64,000 bases of DNA from Paenibacillus alginolyticus DSM 5050 = NBRC 15375 (GCF_000422905.1 NZ_AUGY01000027.1:20799-84798); one strand, 5' to 3'; positions 1 to 9,928 are shown, counted from the stretch's first letter. Made by a program: numbers and translations. The notes: generated by a model from the letters alone, not told the origin.

Positions 1-732
1 GAAGATGAGCGGAAGGCAAGAGACATTGCAGATCGTCGTTCCATTGCACTTCGACAATCCGAAATGACGGCAAATTCACGCGTCACGCTGGATGACCTCT
101 TTAAACACATTAAAGACGGCGAGATCAAAGAGTTGAATGTAATCATCAAAGGTGACGTTCAAGGCTCCGTTGAAGCCCTCAAAAGCTCTCTTGAGAAGAT
201 CGAAGTCGAAGGCGTTCGCGTCAAAATTCTTCACAACGGTGTTGGTGCTGTTACAGAGTCTGATATTATTCTGGCTTCTGCATCTAATGCAATTATTATC
301 GGTTTCAATGTTCGTCCTGAACCTGCAGCGAAAGCAACGGCAGATCAAGAGAAAGTTGATATCCGTATGCATAACATTATCTACAACGTAATTGAAGAAA
401 TCGAGCAAGCGATGAAGGGCATGCTGGATCCGATCTTCAAAGAGGTTGTTCTTGGTCAAGCAGAAGTACGTAATGTGTTCAAAATTACGGGTTCAGGTAC
501 AATTGCTGGATGTATGGTTACATCAGGCAAGATTGCTCGTAACGCACAAACTCGCTTGATCCGCAGCGGTATTGTCGTGCACGAAGGCAAAATTGACTCC
601 CTGAAACGATTCAAGGATGACCAAAAAGAAGTGGCACAAGGTTATGAGTGTGGTATATCTCTTGAGCGTTATCATGATATTAAAGAGGGCGACATTATTG
701 AAGCCTTCATCATGGAGTCCGTTGAGAGGTGA
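1..732 (+). CDS. infB: Translation initiation factor IF-2, C-terminal part (5' end outside window)
   Basis: GTPase that places initiator fMet-tRNA on the 30S subunit and promotes subunit joining. The frame is open from base 1, so the GTPase domain lies outside the window and about 243 C-terminal residues are present. The segment [15 protein letters not shown] opens the linker/C1 domain, and [15 protein letters not shown] lies in the C2 domain that binds fMet-tRNA. The stop is followed after 6 bases by rbfA. In B. subtilis ylxP separates these two genes; it is absent here. Identification is firm. Confidence 0.97.
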   Translation, partial: EDERKARDIADRRSIALRQSEMTANSRVTLDDLFKHIKDGEIKELNVIIKGDVQGSVEALKSSLEKIEVEGVRVKILHNGVGAVTESDIILASASNAIIIGFNVRPEPAAKATADQEKVDIRMHNIIYNVIEEIEQAMKGMLDPIFKEVVLGQAEVRNVFKITGSGTIAGCMVTSGKIARNAQTRLIRSGIVVHEGKIDSLKRFKDDQKEVAQGYECGISLERYHDIKEGDIIEAFIMESVER

Positions 733-738
733 TGACAA

Positions 739-1098
739 ATGGCTAGAGTTCGTGTAGGTCGAGTTGGCGAACAAATCAAGAAAGAATTGAGCCAGATCGT
801 TCAGTCCGAATTGAAAGATCCACGTATTGGTTTCTTGACTGTTACGGGTGTAGAAGTAACAAACGATTTATCCTTAGCACGTGTTTTTCTTAGCGTCATG
901 GGGACAGAAGAAGAGAAAGCAGCGACACTTAAAGCTCTTTCTGTAGGTTCTGGTTATATTCGTTCGGAATTAGGCAAACGAATTCGTTTACGTAAAATTC
1001 CAGAGTTGCAATTTAAGTTTGATGCTTCTATTGATTATGGAAGTCATATCGATAACTTGTTGCACAAGCTTAATCAGGAAGGAAATTCAAACGTATGA
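739..1098 (+). CDS. rbfA: Ribosome-binding factor A
   Basis: Small KH-fold protein that binds the 30S subunit and helps mature the 5' end of 16S rRNA. It has 119 residues, the normal size, and begins MARVRVGRVGEQIKKELSQI, with the typical DPRIGFLTVTGVEVT segment near residue 29. The end of infB (AGAGG, 725-729) provides the ribosome binding site. Its TGA overlaps the ATG of nrnA by 4 bases, so translation is probably coupled. It belongs to the nusA-infB-type operon. Confidence 0.96.
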   Translation: MARVRVGRVGEQIKKELSQIVQSELKDPRIGFLTVTGVEVTNDLSLARVFLSVMGTEEEKAATLKALSVGSGYIRSELGKRIRLRKIPELQFKFDASIDYGSHIDNLLHKLNQEGNSNV

Positions 1099-2096
1099 GC
1101 AGTGGAATGAACCATGCCACCGAGTACAGCCAGCAGCTGGCAGCAGCAGCTAAGTTTATCGAGCAGCATGATGATTTCCTGGTGGTATCTCACATCCAAC
1201 CGGATGGGGATGCCGCTAGTTCTACGTATGCCATCGGTTGGATTCTTCAACAACTGGGAAAATCGTTTACTATGATCAATGAGGGCGCTATGCCCTCAAA
1301 ATTTTCCTATTTATGGGGAAGTGATCAAGTTCTTGATTTTGGCAAGGAAACTCCTGAAAGACTTTATCAAACCATCATAAGTGTAGATTGTGCTGATTTC
1401 TCCAGAATGGGTAGGATCAGCACTCTTTTTGATGACCAAGCACAGCTGCTCAATGTTGACCATCATCCAACGAACGATAGATTTGGTTCCTGCCATCTGA
1501 TTAAACATGATGCCGCTGCAACTGTTCAAATTTTGTATGATTTAGCCATACATATGAAGCTTGTACCGAATTTGGAGTTTGGTGATTGCATTTACACGGG
1601 CTTACTGACAGACACAGGCGGATTTCGGTACTCGAATACCTCACCTGAGGTCATGCAGATTGGAGCAACGCTGTTATCTCTTGGTGTTCAGGGCTCTGTC
1701 ATAGCTGAGCAAGTGCTGGAACGAGTCACCTATTCGCAAATCGTTCTTCTGCAGAAAGCTTTATCTACACTTTCATTTGCAAATAATCGTAAATTGGCGT
1801 GGCTTGCTGTTTCTCTGGCAGATTTAGTGTTAACGGGTGCCTCAAGCGATGATCTGGACGGGCTTGTCAACTACCCTCGTAATGTGGAAGGCGTAGAAGT
1901 GGGCATGCTATTTAAAGAGAAAGCAGTCGGTGTCATTAAAGTAAGTCTCCGCTCATCAGGACTTGTTGATGTTGCTGCTATTGCGCAATCACTGGGTGGT
2001 GGCGGCCATGTTCGTGCATCAGGCTGTACAATCCATGGTACACTTGAGGAAGCAGTTGCCAAAATGGTTCAGGAAGTAGGGAACGAGCTAATATGA
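1095..2096 (+). CDS. nrnA: Bifunctional oligoribonuclease / pAp phosphatase NrnA (DHH family)
   Basis: DHH/DHHA1 phosphoesterase that degrades 2- to 5-nt RNAs and dephosphorylates 3'-phosphoadenosine 5'-phosphate in the cytosol. Of 333 residues, the metal-binding motifs seen are HIQPDGD (33-39), DCADFSR (98-104) and VDHH (121-124); the glycine-rich GGGGHVRASG motif of the DHHA1 domain is near the C-terminus. It overlaps rbfA and truB by 4 bases each (ATGA arrangement), so it is embedded in the translation operon. In B. subtilis nrnA is elsewhere, so this placement differs from that reference order. Confidence 0.93.
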   Translation: MSSGMNHATEYSQQLAAAAKFIEQHDDFLVVSHIQPDGDAASSTYAIGWILQQLGKSFTMINEGAMPSKFSYLWGSDQVLDFGKETPERLYQTIISVDCADFSRMGRISTLFDDQAQLLNVDHHPTNDRFGSCHLIKHDAAATVQILYDLAIHMKLVPNLEFGDCIYTGLLTDTGGFRYSNTSPEVMQIGATLLSLGVQGSVIAEQVLERVTYSQIVLLQKALSTLSFANNRKLAWLAVSLADLVLTGASSDDLDGLVNYPRNVEGVEVGMLFKEKAVGVIKVSLRSSGLVDVAAIAQSLGGGGHVRASGCTIHGTLEEAVAKMVQEVGNELI

Positions 2097-3007
2097 CGTT
2101 AGAAGGCATTTTGCCTGTATGGAAACCAGAGGGCTTCACTTCTCATGATGTTGTAGCCAAAGTTAGAGGTATCCTGGGGATCAAACGCATCGGCCACACG
2201 GGTACGCTTGACCCGCAAGTAACCGGTGTTTTGCCATTATGTATCGGTAGAGCAACTCGAATGGTTGAATACATTCAGGAACTGCCTAAGGAATATGAAG
2301 CTGAGCTCCGAATTGGTCTTTCTACTGATACGGAGGATATGACGGGTACTGTGTTGGAAGAAGTTTCACAGGTGACTTTGGATGAAATGAGGGTCCGTGA
2401 GGTTCTTCATTCTTTTGTCGGAGAAATTGAACAGATTCCACCGATGTTCTCGGCGGTCAAGATTGATGGGAAACGCCTCTATGAACTAGCTCGAGAAGGC
2501 AAAGAAGTAGAGAGGAAGTCACGTAAAGTGACGATCCATAAGCTAGACATTCTCCATATGGACCTAAAGCAAAAGCATCCAGAAATTCAATTTCGTGCTT
2601 CTTGCTCCAAAGGAACCTATATAAGAACCTTATGTGTAGATATTGGCAAGGCTCTTGGATATCCAGCGGTGATGAAAAGTCTGATTCGTACATCGACGGG
2701 CAGTATTCGCCAAGAGCAGTGTTTAACATTTGAACAGATTGAGCAAATGAAGGTTCAAGGATTACTGCAGGCGCATATGATTCCTATGGATCAGGCGATT
2801 TCACATATCCCATTCATTGAACTATCTGCCGGGGAAGCCGTACATGCACTACAGGGGAAGAAAATAGCTATGACTGCGAATCGGACGGCTCATGCAGATG
2901 CATCGCAAACCATTTTCAGGGCTTATTCGCCTGATAAACGTTTTCTTGGTTTGTATGAATGGAACAGCGCTAGCCAAGTCCTGAACCCAGCCAAAGTTTT
3001 CCTCTAA
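2093..3007 (+). CDS. truB: tRNA pseudouridine(55) synthase TruB
   Basis: Isomerises U55 in the T loop of tRNAs. It has 304 residues; the family motif GHTGTLDPQVTGVLP contains the catalytic aspartate, Asp40. KGTYIRTLCVDIGKALG is a second conserved block, and the C-terminal 60 or so residues fit the small C-terminal domain. Its start overlaps the nrnA stop, and ribF follows 46 bases after its stop. Confidence 0.96.
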   Translation: MTLEGILPVWKPEGFTSHDVVAKVRGILGIKRIGHTGTLDPQVTGVLPLCIGRATRMVEYIQELPKEYEAELRIGLSTDTEDMTGTVLEEVSQVTLDEMRVREVLHSFVGEIEQIPPMFSAVKIDGKRLYELAREGKEVERKSRKVTIHKLDILHMDLKQKHPEIQFRASCSKGTYIRTLCVDIGKALGYPAVMKSLIRTSTGSIRQEQCLTFEQIEQMKVQGLLQAHMIPMDQAISHIPFIELSAGEAVHALQGKKIAMTANRTAHADASQTIFRAYSPDKRFLGLYEWNSASQVLNPAKVFL

Positions 3008-3053
3008 TTATAACGTCACGGGACAGGTTGACATGGGTAGGTGAAATGAACTT

Positions 3054-3989
3054 ATGCGCATAATACCAATATCATACCCCATTAATATGGATGATTTGGA
3101 CCTAATAGTAGGAGAGCAAGTGGTGGCAATTGGTGATTTCGATGGTGTGCATTTGGGACATCAGGAAGTCATTGGACGAGCCCTGCGTACAGCTAAGAAA
3201 CTTGGGCTGAAGGCATCAATCATGACCTTTCACCCACATCCTAGAGCCGTAATGGGTCAAGATAAATATACGGACCTCATAACTCCGATGAGTAAGAAAA
3301 TGAAGATGTTTGAATCACTAGGGGTGAACCATACCTACATCGTTACCTTTGATGCCTCTCTAATGCGGTTATCCCCGGAACATTTCGTGGATCAAGTATT
3401 GGATCGACTCGGTGTTGAAAGTGTCATATGCGGTTTTGATTTTACATTTGGTTTTCAAGGTAAAGGTACCCCGGATTCGCTCTGTGAGTTGAGTCATGGG
3501 AAATTTTCTGTAGAAGTGGTGAGACCCTTTCATATGGATGGCGAAAAAGTTAGCAGTACACTCATTCGTGAATCATTACAGCAAGGGGACATAGAAACTG
3601 TCACCAGACTTCTAGGGCGTCCCTATAGTATAAGCGGCATCGTTGTGGATGGAGAGAAGCGTGGGAGAACACTTGGCTTTCCTACCGCCAACATTCAATT
3701 GGATGAGTCTTACGTCATCCCTACAAATGGTGTTTATGCGATTAAAGCCTCTGTTAAAGGGGAAACCTATAAAGGGGTTATGAACATTGGAGTAAAACCT
3801 ACCTTTACTACCGGAGAATTGAAGCCCTCATTCGAAGCTCATTTATTTGATTTCTCCGAACAAATTTACGGCGAACATATGAATGTTGAGCTCATTGCTT
3901 TCCTTCGACCAGAACGGAAATTCTCATCTCTTGACGATTTGGTTGCTCAAATTAAACTTGACGTCGAGAAGGCCAAAAACAAATTATAA
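3054..3989 (+). CDS. ribF: Bifunctional riboflavin kinase / FAD synthetase
   Basis: Converts riboflavin to FMN and FMN to FAD. It has 311 residues. The N-terminal nucleotidyltransferase half shows AIGDFDGVHLGHQ and TFHPHP. The C-terminal flavokinase half shows GRPYSISGIVVDGEKRGR and GFPTAN, with the PTAN motif for ATP/Mg. Called ribC in B. subtilis, it sits in the same place between truB and rpsO. Confidence 0.95.
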   Translation: MRIIPISYPINMDDLDLIVGEQVVAIGDFDGVHLGHQEVIGRALRTAKKLGLKASIMTFHPHPRAVMGQDKYTDLITPMSKKMKMFESLGVNHTYIVTFDASLMRLSPEHFVDQVLDRLGVESVICGFDFTFGFQGKGTPDSLCELSHGKFSVEVVRPFHMDGEKVSSTLIRESLQQGDIETVTRLLGRPYSISGIVVDGEKRGRTLGFPTANIQLDESYVIPTNGVYAIKASVKGETYKGVMNIGVKPTFTTGELKPSFEAHLFDFSEQIYGEHMNVELIAFLRPERKFSSLDDLVAQIKLDVEKAKNKL

Positions 3990-4009
3990 CGTTTCAGTTG
4001 AAACAAGCA

Positions 4010-4039
4010 TTTACTTCTACTGTGCGATTATGATATACT
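4010..4039 (+). promoter_or_regulatory. Probable promoter of rpsO
   Basis: Extended -10 TGATATACT (TATACT 4034-4039) with a weak -35 TTTACT (4010-4015), spacer 18. It lies in the ribF-rpsO gap and would give a leader of about 110 bases. Confidence 0.55.
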
Positions 4040-4046
4040 GAATAAC

Positions 4047-4121
4047 GTTGCCAAAAGGATCTATACCTTCTGGCATGAACCTTAGCTTGGACATGCGCTA
4101 TCATCGGCGATTTCTAGGCTA
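4047..4121 (+). promoter_or_regulatory. Structured rpsO leader, candidate S15 autoregulatory RNA
   Basis: Two helices can form before rpsO. One is GCCAAAAGG with CCTTCTGGC (about 4049-4074, one mismatch). The other is TAGCTTGGA (4083-4091) with TCTAGGCTA (4113-4121), enclosing a short CGC/GCG stem (4096-4098 with 4107-4109). S15 is known to repress its own mRNA through leader structures in several bacteria, including Geobacillus. That this leader does so is inferred from position and foldability only. Confidence 0.5.
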
Positions 4122-4156
4122 GCGGGGATACAATAGAATTTAGGAGATGAACAATC

Positions 4157-4426
4157 ATGGCATTAACTCAAGAGCGTAAAACACAACTGATTCAAACTCA
4201 CAAGGTACATGATACCGATACGGGTTCACCTGAGGTACAAGTAGCCATCCTTACAGAAAACATTGTCAACCTGACAAATCATCTGCGGACTCACAAGAAA
4301 GATCATCACTCCCGCCGTGGCTTGCTCAAAATGGTTGGTCAACGCCGTAAGCTGCTAGCATACGTGAAGAACAAAGATGTGAGCCGTTATAGTGCTTTGA
4401 TTGAAAAGCTTGGTTTGCGTCGATAA
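4157..4426 (+). CDS. rpsO: 30S ribosomal protein S15
   Basis: Primary 16S rRNA-binding protein of the platform. Its 89 residues are the standard length, with the typical [19 protein letters not shown] and [17 protein letters not shown] segments. The ribosome binding site is AGGAG at 4142-4146. It has its own promoter and leader, and a terminator-like hairpin follows. Confidence 0.98.
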   Translation: MALTQERKTQLIQTHKVHDTDTGSPEVQVAILTENIVNLTNHLRTHKKDHHSRRGLLKMVGQRRKLLAYVKNKDVSRYSALIEKLGLRR

Positions 4427-4489
4427 AACCGACAATGAGAAGCAACCTGTTGCTCCTTTGCTGGGCTTGATAAAGCTTTGGCGAAGAAT

Positions 4490-4510
4490 AGCAACGAGGT
4501 TGCTTTTTCT
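4490..4510 (+). terminator. Terminator after rpsO
   Basis: AGCAAC (4490-4495) / GTTGCT (4499-4504) followed by TTTTTCTT. A second AGCAACCT at 4441-4448 could pair with AGGTTGCT 4497-4504 instead, giving alternative folds. Confidence 0.65.
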
Positions 4511-4693
4511 TGTATTTTTAAAACGGAAAAAGAAGGAAATACTAGACATTACGCAGAAATAGTGGATGACTCCAGCACTAGGCAATTTTTGAGTACATAC
4601 GGAGCATAATAGTAAAGATTTCTGATCCTTACGTTCTGTGCATGTTTATCAAACACATATGAATTGAATAGAACAATTCCTTAGGAGGATGTT

Positions 4694-6796
4694 ATGGAGA
4701 AAAGGGTACAAATGGAACTTGGCGGCAAACCGTTCATTCTTGAAACGGGTAGGCTGGCCAAACAAGCCAATGCAGCTGTAACAGTACGTTATGGCGATAC
4801 GGTCGTGCTATGTACAGTAACGGCGTCAAGCGGTCCGAAAGATCTGGATTTCTTTCCGTTAACGGTTAATTATGAAGAAAGATTGTATTCCGTAGGTAAA
4901 ATTCCTGGTGGTTTTATTAAACGTGAAGGACGTCCGAGTGAGAAAGCAATCCTTGCGAGCCGTTTAACGGATCGTCCGATTCGCCCTCTTTTCCCAGAAG
5001 GCTTCCGTAATGATGTGCAAATCGTTTCTATCGTTATGAGCGTAGACCAAGAGTGCCCGCCAGAAATGGCAGCAATGATTGGTACTTCTGCTGCATTAGC
5101 AATCTCTGACGTTCCTTTCAATGGCCCTGTTGGTGGCGTAATTGTTGGACGAGTAGATGGACAATTCGTTATTAACCCAACAGGTGAGACAGCAGATAAA
5201 AGTGATCTTCACTTGACGGTTGCTGGCACCAAAGATGCGATAATGATGGTAGAAGCTGGTGCGAATGAAGTTTCAGAGGAAGTTGTCCTTGAAGCTATCA
5301 TGTTTGGACACGATGAAATCCGTAAGATCGTTGCGGTGATTGAAGAATTGGTTGAACAAGCGGGTAAACCGAAAATGGAGGTTAAACTTCATACAGTTGA
5401 TGCCGAGGTTAATCGTGCTGTTCGTGAATTTGCTCAAGCTAGATTAGTTGATGCGATTAAAATTCCTGAGAAACATGCTAGACAAGAAGCAATTGATGTG
5501 GTGAATGCCGAGGCTGTGGAACATTTTACAGCTTTGTATGCAGAAACTCCTGGTCTACTTGGTGATGTGAAAGAAACGCTTTATGATATCGTTAAAGAAG
5601 AAGTACGTCGTTTGATCACGCATGATAAAGTGAGACCAGATGGACGTAAACCAGAAGAAATTCGTCCAATTGATTGTGATATTGATTTGTTGCCGCGTAC
5701 CCATGGTTCTGGCTTGTTCACACGTGGGCAAACACAAGCACTTAGTATCTGTACATTAGGCGCTTTAGGTGATGTTCAAATATTGGATGGCTTGGATCTT
5801 ACTGAAACGAAACGTTTCATGCATCACTACAATTTCCCTCCGTTTTCCGTTGGGGAAGCAAGACCGCTTCGTCCACCAGGCCGTCGTGAAATCGGACATG
5901 GTGCATTAGGTGAGAGAGCACTTGAGCCTATCATTCCTAATGAAGTCGAATTCCCATACACAATTCGTCTCGTATCTGAAGTATTAGAATCGAACGGTTC
6001 CACATCCCAAGCTAGTATTTGTGCAAGCACACTTGCTCTTATGGATGCTGGTGTTCCAATTAAAGCTCCTGTAGCTGGAATCGCGATGGGTCTGATCAAA
6101 GACGGAGATCATTTCTCCATTCTTTCCGATATTCAGGGTATGGAAGATCATCTTGGTGATATGGACTTTAAAGTTGCGGGTACAGCTGAAGGGATTACAG
6201 CCCTGCAAATGGATATCAAAATCGATGGGATTGATCGCAGCATCCTTCAGCAATCTTTGCAGCAAGCCAAAGAAGGCCGTTTGCACATTTTGGGTAAAAT
6301 GGTTTCTCGTATTTCTGAGCCTAAAAAAGCTCTTTCCAAATATGCGCCTAAGATTCTTACGATGAATATCAACCCGGACAAAATCCGTGATGTTATTGGC
6401 GCAGGCGGTAAAATCATCAATAAAATTATTGAAGAAACCGGCGTGAAAATCGATATCGAACAAGATGGCCGTGTATTCATCGCTTCATCCAATCAAGAGA
6501 TGAACGAAAAAGCACGTTCAATTATCGAAGGCATCGTACGCGAAGTTATTGTGGGTGAAACTTACCTAGGAACAGTAAAACGCGTTGAGAAATTCGGAGC
6601 ATTCGTAGAAATTTTACCTGGCAAAGAAGGTTTGGTTCATATTTCACAAATCTCTACAGAGCGTGTAGCTAAAGTAGAAGACGTAGTGAACATTGGCGAT
6701 CAAATCACTGTTAAAGTAACCGAGATTGACCAACAAGGAAGAGTAAATCTTTCTCGCAAAGCAACATTAACTTCGCAAGTCCCGGCTCAAACCTAA
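4694..6796 (+). CDS. pnp: Polyribonucleotide nucleotidyltransferase (PNPase)
   Basis: 3'-5' phosphorolytic exoribonuclease of mRNA turnover. Its 700 residues hold two RNase PH domains (about 5-230 and 310-540; [10 protein letters not shown] opens the active core of the second), a KH domain with the GxxG loop [11 protein letters not shown] near 565-575, and an S1 domain ([19 protein letters not shown] to the end). The ribosome binding site AGGAGG is at 4683-4688. The 267-base gap after rpsO contains the rpsO terminator; no clear promoter was picked out there. It is followed by a terminator. Confidence 0.98.
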   Translation: MEKRVQMELGGKPFILETGRLAKQANAAVTVRYGDTVVLCTVTASSGPKDLDFFPLTVNYEERLYSVGKIPGGFIKREGRPSEKAILASRLTDRPIRPLFPEGFRNDVQIVSIVMSVDQECPPEMAAMIGTSAALAISDVPFNGPVGGVIVGRVDGQFVINPTGETADKSDLHLTVAGTKDAIMMVEAGANEVSEEVVLEAIMFGHDEIRKIVAVIEELVEQAGKPKMEVKLHTVDAEVNRAVREFAQARLVDAIKIPEKHARQEAIDVVNAEAVEHFTALYAETPGLLGDVKETLYDIVKEEVRRLITHDKVRPDGRKPEEIRPIDCDIDLLPRTHGSGLFTRGQTQALSICTLGALGDVQILDGLDLTETKRFMHHYNFPPFSVGEARPLRPPGRREIGHGALGERALEPIIPNEVEFPYTIRLVSEVLESNGSTSQASICASTLALMDAGVPIKAPVAGIAMGLIKDGDHFSILSDIQGMEDHLGDMDFKVAGTAEGITALQMDIKIDGIDRSILQQSLQQAKEGRLHILGKMVSRISEPKKALSKYAPKILTMNINPDKIRDVIGAGGKIINKIIEETGVKIDIEQDGRVFIASSNQEMNEKARSIIEGIVREVIVGETYLGTVKRVEKFGAFVEILPGKEGLVHISQISTERVAKVEDVVNIGDQITVKVTEIDQQGRVNLSRKATLTSQVPAQT

Positions 6797-6836
6797 GCCG
6801 CGTGACTTGTGAAGTCCCTTTTAAATAGTTTTGGAT

Positions 6837-6866
6837 AAAGAGTCAGATCTATCTGTCTCTTTTTTG
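6837..6866 (+). terminator. Terminator after pnp
   Basis: AAAGAGTCAGA (6837-6847) / TCTGTCTCTTT (6852-6862), one mismatch, then a T tract. Confidence 0.75.
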
Positions 6867-6950
6867 CTGTTTAGTCTTACCTGGACATGCCTCGTTCTAC
6901 TCTTGTCCTTTCCTGCATAAAATCAGGAAATAAGGAAGGGGGATCTGTGT

Positions 6951-8003
6951 ATGCTCCACAAAAAATGGCTTCTGCTTGGAAGTTTTTTTGCTATGGTTCT
7001 GCTTACATTGGATGCAATCCCTAGCGTAGGAACTTATATTAACGCAGTGAAGAATAATCAAATTTCATATCTAGCAGACTCCAATTGGATGGACGAAGAA
7101 GCACTTCCAGTCTTTGCATCAGCGACTTTGATTTCAAACGAACAGAAGAAGTCAAAGATAAGCATTTTACTAGAAACGATTATGAAAGAGGCTGAAAAAC
7201 GAAAGATTCCTCCTATTAACGCCAAACTTGACCCTGTTTGGAAAGCTATTCCTGGTTACAATGGATTGGAAGTCGACATCGAGGAGACGCTCAAGCTTGC
7301 AGAGCATCACTTGACGCCGAATAAAATCAATTATGTAATGAAGGAAGTAGAGCCAAGTATTCAATTGAACGATCTCGGTCCGAATCCAATATATAAAGGG
7401 AATCCCAAAAAGCCAATGGCTTCTTTCATGATCAATGTTGCTTGGGGAAATGAGTATCTGCCTAGTATGCTAGAGACTCTTCGCAATGAAAATGTACATG
7501 CGACCTTCTTTCTGGATGGCTCGTGGTTGAAGAAGAACGTGGAAATGGCTAAAAAGATCCAAAGCGAAGGGCATGAAGTATCTAATCACGCTTATTCGCA
7601 CAAGGATATGAGAAGTATAACGCGTAGTAAAGTTGTTGAGGAAATAGCTAAAACAGAGGATCTGTTGAAGCAGCAGCTTGGTGTGAAGAATATGCTGTTT
7701 GCTCCTCCTTCGGGTTATTTTAACCAAGAAACGATTCAAGTTGCTTCGGAGTTCAATTTGCAAACCGTACTTTGGACTTTCGATACGATAGATTGGAAGG
7801 ATCCAGGGTCTGAGCGAATCCTGCAACGGTTATCGACAAGTGTCGAGCCAGGCTCACTAATTTTGATGCATCCAACCCCCTCATCCAAAGAAGCATTGCA
7901 AGGTATGATTCGTATCATTAAAAATAAAGGATTGACGATTGGCACCGTATCAGAGCTTTTATCCTCTAAACGTGTTGCTGAAGCGGGTCAAATCGCGAAA
8001 TAA
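6951..8003 (+). CDS. ylxY: YlxY-like polysaccharide deacetylase-family protein
   Basis: Exported protein with a carbohydrate esterase 4 (NodB-fold) domain. It has 350 residues: an N-terminal hydrophobic segment (about 4-20) as signal or anchor, a variable region, and a NodB domain from about 150. The usual acidic motif TFDDG is replaced by MINVAWGNE, while the metal-ligand motif H-x3-H is present in NHAYSHKDM. It may therefore bind metal poorly or lack deacetylase activity. The position after pnp and before ymxG matches ylxY of B. subtilis. Upstream is AAGGAAGGGGG (6932-6942); the start is ATG 6951. Confidence 0.85.
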   Translation: MLHKKWLLLGSFFAMVLLTLDAIPSVGTYINAVKNNQISYLADSNWMDEEALPVFASATLISNEQKKSKISILLETIMKEAEKRKIPPINAKLDPVWKAIPGYNGLEVDIEETLKLAEHHLTPNKINYVMKEVEPSIQLNDLGPNPIYKGNPKKPMASFMINVAWGNEYLPSMLETLRNENVHATFFLDGSWLKKNVEMAKKIQSEGHEVSNHAYSHKDMRSITRSKVVEEIAKTEDLLKQQLGVKNMLFAPPSGYFNQETIQVASEFNLQTVLWTFDTIDWKDPGSERILQRLSTSVEPGSLILMHPTPSSKEALQGMIRIIKNKGLTIGTVSELLSSKRVAEAGQIAK

Positions 8004-8109
8004 TCGATGGATCAGCTGGAAAGTTGAGTCGTTGGCACATTTTTGTTAGACTGAGTAAGTATAATTTGGGAATAGGACTTTAGGTGCTACAATTCGAGGA
8101 GGAACCTTG

Positions 8110-9366
8110 GTGATCAAATATCGCTTACATAATGGCTTGAGAGTCGTCATGGAACAAATTCCTACATTTCGATCGGTAACGTTCGGGATTTGGGTGAAGA
8201 CGGGCTCGCGTAATGAGTCTCATGAGAATAACGGCATTTCGCATTTTATTGAACATATGTTGTTCAAAGGGACAGCGCGTCATTCAGCCAAAGATATCGC
8301 AGAGATATTTGATGGAATCGGAGGAAATGTGAATGCATTCACCTCCAAAGAGTATACATGCTATTATGCGAAGGTTCTTGATGATCATTTGCCTCTTGCC
8401 ATGGATATGCTTTCGGACATGTTTTTCCATTCTGCATTTGATGAGAGCGAGTTAGAAAAAGAGAAGAATGTCATATATGAAGAAATCTCTATGTATGAAG
8501 ATACACCAGACGATTTGGTTCATGATTTATTGGCCAAAGCTTCCTATGGCTCACATCCGCTAGGATATACGATCCTTGGAACCCAAGACAATTTATCGAA
8601 AATGAAATCTGAAGATCTGCGTAACTATATGAAGCAATACTATAATACGGATAATACGGTTCTTAGCATTGCAGGAAATATTGATGATAGTGTACGTGAG
8701 CTTATCGAGAAGCATTTCGGTGAATTCGCTCAAACAGGCGTGGAAACCAGTTATGATTCACCGGACTTCCTTGGAGAATTGATTTTTCATGCGAAAAAAA
8801 CGGAACAAAATCACATTTGTCTTTCGCTGCCAGGTCTCTCTCTTCAAGAAGAGAATCTATATCCGATGGTACTGCTCAATAATGCCATTGGCGGTGGAAT
8901 GAGTTCCAGATTGTTCCAGGAGATTCGTGAGAAACGCGGCCTTGCCTATTCCGTTTATTCCTACCATTCCTCGCATATTGACAGCGGTATGTTCACGATT
9001 TATACAGGCACAGCACCGAAACAAACGGAAGAAGTGCTCAAAGTGACAATGGAGCTGCTGCATGATATTGCCGTGAAAGGTATGACGGATTCTGAACTCA
9101 AGAAAGGCAAGGAGCAGTTGAAAGGCAGCTTGATCCTTAGTTTGGAGAGCACTAGCAGCCGTATGAATCGATTCGGGAAAAACGAGCTGATGACAGGTAA
9201 GCATTACAGTCTCGACGAGATGATCGAGCGAATTGAAAGCGTTCAGATGGAGGATATTCGTCAATTAACGAAAACCCTATTCCAGGCTCCTTTTGCTCTG
9301 TCCATGGTGGGGAATTCGGATGATGTCATTAACGGCTTCAGGAGGGATCAGCTTGTCTCTCTATAA
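8110..9366 (+). CDS. ymxG: M16 family zinc peptidase (YmxG/MlpA type)
   Basis: Processing-peptidase-like metalloprotease of the insulinase family. It has 418 residues with the inverted zinc motif HFIEH (His45, Glu48, His49) and a downstream glutamate cluster (EKEKNVIYEEISMYED). GTG 8110 is chosen because AGGAGG (8097-8102) lies 7 bases before it; the TTG at 8107 is too close. It overlaps dut. B. subtilis has ymxH next; it is missing here. Confidence 0.92.
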   Translation: MIKYRLHNGLRVVMEQIPTFRSVTFGIWVKTGSRNESHENNGISHFIEHMLFKGTARHSAKDIAEIFDGIGGNVNAFTSKEYTCYYAKVLDDHLPLAMDMLSDMFFHSAFDESELEKEKNVIYEEISMYEDTPDDLVHDLLAKASYGSHPLGYTILGTQDNLSKMKSEDLRNYMKQYYNTDNTVLSIAGNIDDSVRELIEKHFGEFAQTGVETSYDSPDFLGELIFHAKKTEQNHICLSLPGLSLQEENLYPMVLLNNAIGGGMSSRLFQEIREKRGLAYSVYSYHSSHIDSGMFTIYTGTAPKQTEEVLKVTMELLHDIAVKGMTDSELKKGKEQLKGSLILSLESTSSRMNRFGKNELMTGKHYSLDEMIERIESVQMEDIRQLTKTLFQAPFALSMVGNSDDVINGFRRDQLVSL

Positions 9367-9808
9367 TTTTGATGTTCAAATAAAACGGGTATCCGGACAG
9401 GAGGATATTCTTCTGCCTCAGAAAATGTCCGCCGCTGCCAGCGGCTTTGATCTACATGCCGCAGTGAGCGAGCCGGTAGTGCTAGGTCCGGGTGAGCGTA
9501 AACTCATCCCGACAGGATTTGCACTCAGTATGCCGCCTGAGCTTGAAGCTCAGATCAGACCGCGGAGCGGGCTCGCTTATAAGCATGGCATCACAACTCT
9601 GAATTCACCGGGTACGATCGATGCTGACTACCGCGGGGAAGTGAAAGTGCTCCTAATTAACCATGGGCAGGAGCCGTTCACCATTCAACGGAATGAGCGA
9701 ATTGCGCAGATGGTTTTCCAGCTTGTGCCGCAGATCCAGCTGGGTGAGGTTTCGGAATTAACGGAGACGGAGCGAGGATCAGGCGGTTTCGGTCATACAG
9801 GACGGTAA
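9353..9808 (+). CDS. dut: dUTP diphosphatase
   Basis: Trimeric dUTPase hydrolysing dUTP to dUMP, keeping uracil out of DNA and feeding dTMP synthesis. It has 151 residues, with the five motifs represented by ASGFDLHA, RPRSGLA, GTIDADYRGEV, the RNERIAQMVF region, and the C-terminal GSGGFGHTGR arm. The start is TTG 9353, set by AGGAGGG at 9340-9346, inside the last codons of ymxG. Longer in-frame starts upstream lack a ribosome binding site. Confidence 0.94.
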   Translation: MSLYNFDVQIKRVSGQEDILLPQKMSAAASGFDLHAAVSEPVVLGPGERKLIPTGFALSMPPELEAQIRPRSGLAYKHGITTLNSPGTIDADYRGEVKVLLINHGQEPFTIQRNERIAQMVFQLVPQIQLGEVSELTETERGSGGFGHTGR

Positions 9809-9840
9809 ATAGATCTACTAATTATGTAAGCATAAATGCA

Positions 9841-9875
9841 AGAACCCCTTCCAATAGAAGGGGTTCTTTTTGTTT
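9841..9875 (+). terminator. Terminator after dut
   Basis: Perfect 11-bp stem AGAACCCCTTC (9841-9851) / GAAGGGGTTCT (9857-9867), loop CAATA, then a T-rich tail. Confidence 0.95.
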
Positions 9876-9900
9876 TCCATGGAACTGAGCACGGAAAGTC

Positions 9901-9928
9901 ACCCATCCTTAGGCGAACGCATACTATA
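9901..9928 (+). promoter_or_regulatory. Sigma-K-like promoter of dpaAB
   Basis: CATACTATA (9920-9928) fits the sigma-K -10 CATAnnnTA, with AC at 9901-9902, 17 bases before it. Dipicolinate synthase is made in the mother cell under sigma-K in B. subtilis, so the match is where it is expected. Confidence 0.7.
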
